Assembly (NCBI RefSeq): GCF_024600715.1
Contig: NZ_CP102332.1
Span: 1,798,001 to 1,862,000 of the forward strand
Direction: 5' to 3'
From: Streptomyces changanensis
Lineage (GTDB): Bacteria > Actinomycetota > Actinomycetes > Streptomycetales > Streptomycetaceae
DNA length: 64,000 nucleotides
Part shown: positions 58,857 through 64,000 of the stretch, in pieces
Position numbering within the stretch: position 1 is the first letter of the stretch
How the letters are laid out: each line of letters starts with the position of its first letter
Notes under the pieces: generated by a model
Databases searched by the model: none
Told to the model about the DNA's origin: nothing
Seen by the model: only the letters and a program-made list of their open reading frames with translations
Made by a program: the position numbers and the translations under genes

Positions 58857-59156
58857 ATGTCCGCGCATACGACCTCGTCGCTCAGCGTGTCCGCCCTCTT
58901 CGACGGATCGGGCCGCCTCACCGCCATCCCCCGCCGGCCGGCCCGCCGCGAACAACTGCTCGCCCACCTCACCGAAACCCTCTTCGAGGAGGGCCGCCCG
59001 TACAGCGAGCCGGAGGTGAACGAGGCGCTGCGCACGGTCCACGACGACTGCTCGGCGCTCCGCCGCTACCTCGTCGTCGCGGGTCACCTGTCCCGCACGC
59101 GCGACGGCCGCACGTACCACCGCGCGGCGGCCACCGCCCTCCCGCCGACGGCCTGA
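58857..59156 (+). CDS. DUF2087 protein
   Basis: The 99-residue protein is a compact winged-helix-like DUF2087 domain: DGSGRLTAIPRRPARREQLL, LTETLFEEGRPYSEPEVNEA, VHDDCSALRRYLVVAGHLSR and DGRTYHRA. DUF2087 occurs alone or attached to transcription factors. DNA binding is plausible. The ATG at 58857 is preferred; weak GAGGCTGCGG precedes it. Confidence 0.88.
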   Translation: MSAHTTSSLSVSALFDGSGRLTAIPRRPARREQLLAHLTETLFEEGRPYSEPEVNEALRTVHDDCSALRRYLVVAGHLSRTRDGRTYHRAAATALPPTA

Positions 59157-59273
59157 GCCCACGCGCGTACGTCGGGGCCGTACCGCTCCGGACGGGCGGC
59201 GGCTCCGGGCGCCACGCCTTCGCCCCGCGCGGCTCCTGCCACGTGCGCGGGGCCACGGAAGCGGACCAGTGCC

Positions 59274-59310
59274 GGACCCCCGGCCGTCGGTGTCGTACGG
59301 CCGGGGGTCC
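59274..59310. terminator. 14-bp perfect hairpin between convergent genes
   Basis: GGACCCCCGGCCGT (59274-59287) pairs exactly with ACGGCCGGGGGTCC (59297-59310). It lies between the ends of the DUF2087 and lectin genes and can serve both. Confidence 0.87.
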
Positions 59311-59337
59311 GTGGTGTGCCCGGCGGGGACCCGGGGG

Positions 59338-59757
59338 TCAGCCCGCGATGCGGAGGGTCCAGCGGCGGGAAGGGTGGTCGTCACAACTGAACTGCACCAG
59401 CCGGACGTTGTTGTCGGTCGACGTGCCGCCGGCGACGGTGGCGCACTTGCGGGTGCCCGCGTTCACGACCTGGTAGGAGCTGCCGTTCCAGTTGACGACG
59501 CGCCAGCGTCGGGAGGGGTGGGTGTCGCAGGTGAACTGCACGAGCTGGACGTTGTTCTCGGTCGACGTGCCGCCGGCGACGGTGGCGCACTTGCGCGTCT
59601 GCACGTCGATCATCTGGACGGCGCCGCTCCCCGCGAGCCGTGCGGCGCTGTCCGGGGCCGGCTGCGCGACCACGGGGGCGGGGAGGACGAGGACGCCCGC
59701 GACCGCGAGACCCATGGGAACGGTCAGGAGGCGGCGGGCCCGGGTGTACATGCGCAT
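59338..59757 (-). CDS. small secreted lectin-like RICIN protein
   Basis: The 139-residue protein starts at the ATG at 59757 after GAGAGGAG. A signal peptide (about 1-32) is followed by two ricin-B-like repeats, each built as TRKCATVAGGTSTxNNVxLV then QF and C-D-x-HPSRRW (about 53-88 and 101-136). The two repeats are almost identical in protein and DNA. It would form a two-lobed carbohydrate-binding protein outside the cell, perhaps by dimerising to complete a trefoil. No catalytic domain is attached. Confidence 0.85.
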   Translation of the reverse strand: MRMYTRARRLLTVPMGLAVAGVLVLPAPVVAQPAPDSAARLAGSGAVQMIDVQTRKCATVAGGTSTENNVQLVQFTCDTHPSRRWRVVNWNGSSYQVVNAGTRKCATVAGGTSTDNNVRLVQFSCDDHPSRRWTLRIAG

Positions 59758-60148
59758 GAGAGTGCTCCTCTCGGATCCTGCTGGGGTGCCGACAGGGCGC
59801 TGACGCGGCCGTCGTTCCCGTCCGTGGGGACGGCGACACCGGCGGTACCGCCCTACGGCGGATGTGGAGCGGTGGAGTGGCGAAGCGGCACCGCCGCCCC
59901 GGCTCCGCCGATCGGCGAAGTGGCTCCTCGCCCAGGACTCCTGTCGCTGTGGCCGACCGTCCGGCAGCCGGGTCCACACCCCGGCGCCGCACGAACGGCC
60001 CGCCGAGGAGCCGCGTATGAGGGCGCGGCCGCCTTCCCACTATCAGCGCCCGCCCATACCCCCGCAACCGCGACGACGACCAAGACCGGCGTCCCACGAC
60101 CCGCGTCCCGCGTCCCGCGAGGGCCCCTCGTCACTCCCCGCCCCGGGC
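59758..60148. other. gene-free spacer
   Basis: No gene is visible in 391 bp between the lectin gene start and the end of the pterin dehydratase gene. The sequence is high-GC with short GACGACGACC and CCGCGTCCCGCGTCCCGC repeats near 60110. Confidence 0.5.
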
Positions 60149-60469
60149 TCAGACGTCCAGGGGTTCCGCGCCGTGAGCCCGGGCGACCGCGTCGATCCGC
60201 GCGGCGAGGTCGAAGTCGGCCGCGGTGAGCCGGTGCCCGGCGTCGTGGGTGGTGATCCCGAACCGGACGCGCCCCCACCGCAGGTCGATGTCGGCGTGGT
60301 GCCCGACCGCCCGCTCGACGTCCGCCACGTGCACGATCATCGCCACACCGCCGTGGTACCGAACGGCGTACGACCGGCTGATCTCGTGGCCCACCCGCCG
60401 CCACCCCGGCACCTCCCGCAGCGCGGCGTCGACCTCGGCGCCCGTCAACGGCACCGGCACATCCCCCAC
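60149..60469 (-). CDS. pterin-4-alpha-carbinolamine dehydratase family protein
   Basis: The 106-residue protein starts at the GTG at 60469 after GGAGGGGAG. PCD motifs are clear: REVPGWRRVGHEISRSY, MIVHVADVERAVGHHADIDL (with the His-His pair), WGRVRFGITTHDAGHRLTAA and DFDLAARIDAVA. It would dehydrate 4a-hydroxytetrahydropterin during pterin recycling, or assist molybdopterin metabolism. No aromatic hydroxylase gene is nearby. Confidence 0.92.
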   Translation of the reverse strand: MGDVPVPLTGAEVDAALREVPGWRRVGHEISRSYAVRYHGGVAMIVHVADVERAVGHHADIDLRWGRVRFGITTHDAGHRLTAADFDLAARIDAVARAHGAEPLDV

Positions 60470-60900
60470 GCCAACTCCCCTCCCACGTATGCCCCCTGAC
60501 CCCCGCATACCAGGCATCGTGCCACGACTGCACCCCCGCGTGCGGCTCGACCACGGGCCGCGGCAGCCTGCCCACCCACCCGGCTCCTCACCGAGGGCCC
60601 ACCCCCACGGCACAGACCGACCACCCCGCCCACCCCCGGGGAAGGCTCCTCGATACCCCCCGGGACGAGAGGGCCAGACCGCGCGGAGCCTGCCGAGCAG
60701 GACGCTGCCGGTCGATCCAGACACCGTCCACCTCCAAGGAGTCGAACGACCCGACGGCCTGCCGGTCGGCCCCCCGGGCGCCCGACCGCCGTCTGGGTCC
60801 GTACTGATCGGAGCGTCGCCCCGGCACGAGACGAGCGGTCCCCGTCGGTCGTCCTCGGGCCGCCGAGCGGCCGCTTCGCCATGCCGACCGGCATGACGAA
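60470..60900. other. gene-free spacer before the tRNA fragment
   Basis: I see no gene in these 431 bp. The open frames on both strands are shadows without motifs. The last 30 bases lead into the hairpin that once terminated the tRNA transcript. Confidence 0.5.
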
Positions 60901-60928
60901 GGCCCCCGGCCGTCATCGGCCGGGGGCC
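60901..60928 (-). terminator. hairpin downstream of the tRNA-Val 3' end
   Basis: GGCCCCCGGCCG / CGGCCGGGGGCC is a perfect 12-bp stem with a TCAT loop, flanked by AA and TT. It lies 8 bp past the tRNA 3' end, the position of a normal tRNA terminator. Confidence 0.85.
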
Positions 60929-60935
60929 TTCGTGG

Positions 60936-60985
60936 TGGTGGGCGCGGACGGTTTCGAACCGCCGACATCTGCTTTGTAAGAGCAG
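60936..60985 (-). other. 3' half of a tRNA-Val(UAC) gene, putative attachment site
   Basis: On the minus strand the anticodon arm CTGCT-CTTACAA-AGCAG (60969-60985, anticodon UAC), the T arm GGCGGTTCGAAACCGTC and the acceptor CGCGCCCA followed by CCA are all present. The D arm and the 5' acceptor GGGCGCG are absent; upstream sequence (CAACCCTCCAAGTCGAGAGG) does not fold as a tRNA. A tRNA 3' half of this extent is the usual attachment site of integrative elements and phages. The chromosome lies to the left and the element to the right. Confidence 0.8.
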
Positions 60986-61164
60986 CCTCTCGACTTGGAG
61001 GGTTGCAGGTAAGACGCGTGAGTGTGCCCTGACCTGCGATGCAGGCTAACCGCTCACGCCTCTTCAGGTCGATTCACGCTTACCCAGGACCGCCCGCTGC
61101 GCGGGACTGACTCCCACTTCGCTCCCGCTGGACCCTCCTGTAAGTGCAGGTCACGGGCAATGTA

Positions 61165-61193
61165 GCGCCCCCAGGGTTGAACCCTGGGGGCGC
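61165..61193. terminator. hairpin terminator
   Basis: GCGCCCCCAGGGTT (61165-61178) and AACCCTGGGGGCGC (61180-61193) are exact inverted copies separated by one base; the practical loop is TTGAA. It insulates the attachment region from the element genes. Confidence 0.82.
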
Positions 61194-61447
61194 CTGTGCC
61201 GGGGCCAGCGAGGGGGGCTAGCCGCTCCGACCCCCGGCACGTCTGATGGTGGGGCTGCCCGCATGCCCGCGCTCAGCGCCGGCACCCCGGGGCTCACCCC
61301 TTCGAGTGAACATCCGTTCGACCTGTGGACAGTACAGGCAACTGTCTGGCATATGCCAGACCCTCTCTGTAGCCACCGGCCCACTCCCCTCATTATGTGA
61401 CCGTTTGGGTACTGACACATGATCGACACGGCCACAGCGTCAATCGA

Positions 61448-61708
61448 GTGCCAACCCGACGCCACCCCTACCCCGAATGGGCCCTCGCCCGCCGCGCTCT
61501 ACTGGGCCGCCGGATCGCCGCCCTCCGCCGCGCCTCCGGCATGTCGCAGGACACCCTCGCCGCAGCCGCCTACGTCGACCGGCGCAGCATCATGAGGTGG
61601 GAGTCCGGCACCCGAGACCCCCGGTACCTCGACCTCGTCCTGCTCGCTCACGCCCTCGGTGTCGACGTGAGCGACCTCGTCACCGTTGAAGATCCGCAGG
61701 CCGGGTGA
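61448..61708 (+). CDS. XRE family HTH regulator
   Basis: The 86-residue protein from the GTG at 61448 consists of one helix-turn-helix domain: RRIAALRRASGMSQDTLAAA, then RSIMRWESGTRDPRYLDLVL and LAHALGVDVSDLV. A GTG at 61397 would add 17 residues that are not typical of the family. Small single-domain XRE proteins control lysogeny or plasmid functions in mobile elements. The region 61300-61450 upstream is comparatively AT-rich and probably holds its promoter. Confidence 0.8.
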   Translation: MPTRRHPYPEWALARRALLGRRIAALRRASGMSQDTLAAAAYVDRRSIMRWESGTRDPRYLDLVLLAHALGVDVSDLVTVEDPQAG

Positions 61709-61752
61709 GCCCCGGCCGGGGCCCGCGGGGGGAGGCTCCGGCCGGGGCGGTC

Positions 61753-61926
61753 TCAGCGCCGGTACCGGGCCCGCGCGGGCGCCCACCAGCTGTCCCGGGA
61801 GTAGCAGCCCGGGTGGAAATGCAGCGCCGGCTGGACACCGGTCGGAGCGTCCGGGACGAACACGTCCGCAGGCCCGTCGATGATCCGGTGGCAGTGCGCG
61901 CAGATCCGCGGCTCAGGCCCGGTCAC
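61753..61926 (-). CDS. 57-residue CxxC zinc-binding protein
   Basis: The protein begins at the GTG at 61926, which overlaps the previous stop (GTGA). It contains RICAHCHRIIDGPADVFVP and HFHPGCYSRDSWW: a Cys-x2-Cys-His pair and a His-x-His-x2-Cys pair, a likely zinc site. It is the last of three coupled minus-strand genes. No family is recognised. Confidence 0.65.
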   Translation of the reverse strand: MTGPEPRICAHCHRIIDGPADVFVPDAPTGVQPALHFHPGCYSRDSWWAPARARYRR

Positions 61927-62102
61927 CAGCCCTCGCCCCGCACTCGGCCGGGCTCGCCCCGGTGGCAGCAGCAGGTGCACGTGAGGGTGAGCACCGGGCC
62001 GTACCGCGGCCGTCCGGGCAGCTGCACGTACACGTCCTGCGGGTGGCAGAACTCGTGCCCGCCCTCCCGGCAGTACGAGGACTGGCCTTCGTCGCGGTCC
62101 AT
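61923..62102 (-). CDS. 59-residue Cys/His-rich protein
   Basis: The protein starts at the ATG at 62102 immediately after the previous gene's TGA. It reads MDRDEGQSSYCREGGHEFCH, then RPRYGPVLTLTCTCCCHRGE. The C-x4-H-x2-C-H and C-x-C-C-C-H clusters indicate metal binding. Its size puts it below most annotation cut-offs. Such small zinc proteins are common in Streptomyces phages and integrative elements. Confidence 0.65.
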   Translation of the reverse strand: MDRDEGQSSYCREGGHEFCHPQDVYVQLPGRPRYGPVLTLTCTCCCHRGEPGRVRGEGW

Positions 62103-62342
62103 TCACTCCTCCTTGTCCAGCTCGGCCCACACGGTGGCGCCGTCGGCGGTGCGGATGTGGCCGTACCTGTCGCACTCGGCGAGGGCCAAGAGGACGGCCT
62201 GCCGCTGGGCGGCGCCGAGGTCGTCCGGGAGGGGTGCCTCGATGCGGATGCAGTCCGGTGTGCGGTCGACGGTGGGCTCGGTGCCGGTGGCGGCGGTGAG
62301 CATGCCGACGATGGCGGCCGTCTGCGTCTCGGTGGTGGGCAC
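62103..62342 (-). CDS. 79-residue hypothetical protein
   Basis: The protein starts at the GTG at 62342 after GGGGAGA. It reads PTTETQTAAIVGMLTAATGT, then RIEAPLPDDLGAAQRQAVLL and ALAECDRYGHIRTADGATVW. An alpha/beta fold is likely. It leads the three-gene minus-strand operon, divergent from the GntR gene, so the repressor may control both sides. I recognise no family. Confidence 0.65.
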   Translation of the reverse strand: MPTTETQTAAIVGMLTAATGTEPTVDRTPDCIRIEAPLPDDLGAAQRQAVLLALAECDRYGHIRTADGATVWAELDKEE

Positions 62343-62379
62343 AGCTCTCCCCTGTGTGCGCCAGGTTACAGCTCGTGAT

Positions 62380-62393
62380 GCTGAGTATTCAGC
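62380..62393. promoter_or_regulatory. candidate GntR operator
   Basis: GCTGAGTATTCAGC has 5-bp inverted arms around GTAT in the AT-rich gap between the divergent small-gene operon and the GntR gene. A second AT-rich motif, TGATGCATTAGCTTGTCA (62401-62418), follows. The placement suits autoregulation. Confidence 0.55.
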
Positions 62394-62449
62394 TTCGACC
62401 TGATGCATTAGCTTGTCAATGTCGGCGAACGACCCCCGGAGCTGCGCAT

Positions 62450-63208
62450 ATGCCACGCGAAACGACCTACCTCCAGGTGGCCGACGCCCTGCGCGCCCGC
62501 ATCACCAGCGGCGAATGGTCCGTAGGTGACAAGCTCCCGTCCCGCGCCCGGCTCGCCGCCGAGTACGGCGTCGGCGTGAACGTCGCCCAGCGCGCCATGG
62601 AGCGCCTCATCATCGAGGGCCTCCTCGAAGGCCGCGCCGGATCCGGCACCTACGTCCGCCGGCCGCGCGAGCGCCTCCGCATGGTCCGCTCCCGACACCG
62701 CGAACGCCGCGGCGGCAGCCCGTTCCGCGCCGACATGCGCGAGCAGGGCCGCGCCGGCACGTGGGAGTCGCACAGCACCGCCCGCGTCCCGGCGCCCGAC
62801 CACATCGCCGACCGGCTCGCCATCCAGCCCGGCGACCCCTGCGTGCACACCCGGTACGAGTTCCTCGCCGACGGGCAGCCCGTCCAGCTCTCCGAGTCCT
62901 GGGAGCCGATGGCCATCACGGACGGCACGCCGATCGTCCTGCCCGAGATGGGCCCGCACGCCGGGGCCGGCGTCGTCGAGCGCATGCGGTCCATCGGCGT
63001 CATCATCGAGACCGCGGTCGAGGTGCCGCGCCCGGCCCGCGCGACACACGACGTGGCGATGCTACTGGGCATCAGCGTCGGTGACCTGGTGACGCACATC
63101 GAGCGGACGTACTACGACATCGACGGGCGGCCCGTCGAGACTGCGGACATCACCGTCGCCGACGTGCGGTGGGAGATCGCCTACGAGATCGGCATACGGC
63201 ACGACTGA
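62450..63208 (+). CDS. GntR/HutC family repressor (UTRA domain)
   Basis: The 252-residue protein starts at the ATG at 62450. The GntR winged helix occupies about residues 1-72 (YLQVADALRARITSGEWSVG, LAAEYGVGVNVAQRAMERLI). A UTRA ligand domain follows (about 90-250; VHTRYEFLADGQPVQLSESW, TYYDIDGRPVETADITV). HutC-type GntR proteins repress transfer and excision functions in actinomycete integrative elements (KorSA type). In phages they control lysogeny. Both regulators of this element face the same way. Confidence 0.88.
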   Translation: MPRETTYLQVADALRARITSGEWSVGDKLPSRARLAAEYGVGVNVAQRAMERLIIEGLLEGRAGSGTYVRRPRERLRMVRSRHRERRGGSPFRADMREQGRAGTWESHSTARVPAPDHIADRLAIQPGDPCVHTRYEFLADGQPVQLSESWEPMAITDGTPIVLPEMGPHAGAGVVERMRSIGVIIETAVEVPRPARATHDVAMLLGISVGDLVTHIERTYYDIDGRPVETADITVADVRWEIAYEIGIRHD

Positions 63209-63273
63209 CCGGCTCGGCATCGGGCGCGGGCCCGGTGGGTAGCCATCACCCCGGCCGAGAGGGAGGGGGCACT

Positions 63274-63399
63274 ATGACCTGTCAGCGATGCGGGGCGGCC
63301 GCGTTACAGCAGGGCTCGGGCTGGGTGTGCAGCCAGCTGTGCGGATGGCAATCCACAGCACCGCCGCCCGCCGGGCTACGCTCGACACATGACGAGTAG
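63274..63399 (+). CDS. 41-residue zinc-ribbon protein
   Basis: The ATG at 63274 follows GGGAGGGGG. The product MTCQRCGAAALQQGSGWVCS continues QLCGWQST, giving a C-x2-C...C-x3-C ribbon. Its last 11 bases overlap the next gene. It is too short for standard gene calling but has a strong binding site. Confidence 0.7.
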   Translation: MTCQRCGAAALQQGSGWVCSQLCGWQSTAPPPAGLRSTHDE

Positions 63400-63586
63400 C
63401 GGGCCCGTGCTGCCGACACCCGAGATCACGACGACGCCGTGCCGCCGCTGCGGAACGCAGGTGGCCGGGCTGAACGGCCGGTACGCGTGCGGGGTGTGCA
63501 ACTGGGTGAACCACTGGGCGGAGGGCAGCAGCACGCTGCCGACCGCCGAGGAAGACCCGGACTGGCCCGGCCCGGACGCCGACTGA
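63389..63586 (+). CDS. 65-residue zinc-ribbon protein
   Basis: The ATG at 63389 lies inside the end of the previous gene. It contains TTPCRRCGTQVAGLNGRYAC followed by GVCNWVNHW, a C-x2-C...C-x2-C ribbon with an acidic tail (EEDPDWPGPDAD). The two adjacent ribbon genes look like diverged duplicates. They are translationally coupled. Function is unknown. Confidence 0.72.
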   Translation: MTSSGPVLPTPEITTTPCRRCGTQVAGLNGRYACGVCNWVNHWAEGSSTLPTAEEDPDWPGPDAD

Positions 63587-63606
63587 ACCCGGACACGACG
63601 AAGCCG

Positions 63607-63641
63607 CCCCCTTTCCTCCCCGGTATGGGGAGGAAAGGGGG
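63607..63641. terminator. 15-bp perfect hairpin between convergent element genes
   Basis: CCCCCTTTCCTCCCC (63607-63621) pairs exactly with GGGGAGGAAAGGGGG (63627-63641) across GGTAT, with further flanking complementarity (AAGC/GCTT). It serves the zinc-ribbon genes and the collagen-like gene. Confidence 0.9.
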
Positions 63642-63647
63642 CTTCGT

Positions 63648-64000
<353 letters not shown>

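Noticed and set aside
60936..61030. Complete tRNA gene
   Set aside because: Only the anticodon arm onward folds; the 5' acceptor complementary to CGCGCCC and the D arm are missing.

Overview
The window is very GC-rich (well above 70% by eye), with GTG/ATG starts, short purine-rich ribosome binding sites and many 4-base stop/start overlaps. Together with the gene content (SCO2322-family protein, HTH/DUF397 pairs, RNase H/phosphatase fusion, bL37, rnpB of actinobacterial type) this points to a Streptomyces or a very close relative. From memory, the order from the RNase H operon to the ECF transporter resembles the SCO2299-SCO2326 neighbourhood of S. coelicolor; I could not check this.

Layout. 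1-7.5 kb: end of an Rsm22-like methyltransferase, a Bcr/CflA drug exporter divergent from a Gfo/Idh/MocA oxidoreductase, a Tat-exported PhoD phosphatase, an SDR, a PhzF protein and an NTF2-like protein. 7.6-9 kb: a truncated ArsR remnant and the RNase P RNA gene, with a stray copy of the rnpB 3' end between them. 9-18.8 kb: MerR regulator plus membrane protein, RNB ribonuclease, YaaA, KDPG aldolase, the Nif3 / zinc-ribbon / RNase H-phosphatase operon, and two conserved hypothetical genes. 18.9-27.1 kb: MaoC-type dehydratase, GNAT, DHA2 exporter, secreted endonuclease/exonuclease/phosphatase-fold protein, methyltransferase, cell-wall amidase, membrane protein. 27.2-31.3 kb: a three-gene glycosyltransferase / methyltransferase / toroid operon, divergent from a KstR-like TetR gene with a perfect match to the KstR consensus between them. 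31.7-37.9 kb: a cobalamin riboswitch followed by five tightly coupled genes (membrane-anchored alpha/alpha-toroid protein, SCO2322-family surface protein, ECF T, fused double ATPase and S component). I read this as a complete surface-to-cytoplasm corrinoid uptake system. 38-47 kb: secreted lysozyme-like protein, O-methyltransferase, GNAT, a drug exporter fused to a winged-helix domain, a peptidoglycan-binding protein, a HAD phosphatase, a GDT1-type cation exporter behind a yybP-ykoY (Mn2+) riboswitch, a FetB-like permease and a secreted HNH nuclease. 47.5-50 kb: an HTH regulator with two almost identical DUF397 partners and an opposed three-gene operon. 50-60.5 kb: second PhoD-like phosphatase, FAD/NAD(P)-binding protein, DoxX, DedA, DUF2277, flavoprotein, the 24-residue ribosomal protein bL37, PGRP-type amidase, DUF2087, RICIN lectin and pterin dehydratase.

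From about 60.94 kb to the right edge the content changes. The 3' half of a tRNA-Val(UAC) gene is followed by an XRE regulator, five tiny genes (four encoding Cys/His-rich proteins), a GntR/UTRA regulator and a collagen-like protein. This looks like the left end of an integrated element whose other end, with the intact tRNA, lies outside the window.

Several intergenic gaps hold decayed minisatellites (67-bp, 21-bp, 26-bp and other units). They create long open frames with low-complexity translations, which I treat as non-coding. Family assignments come from reading the sequence without database searches.
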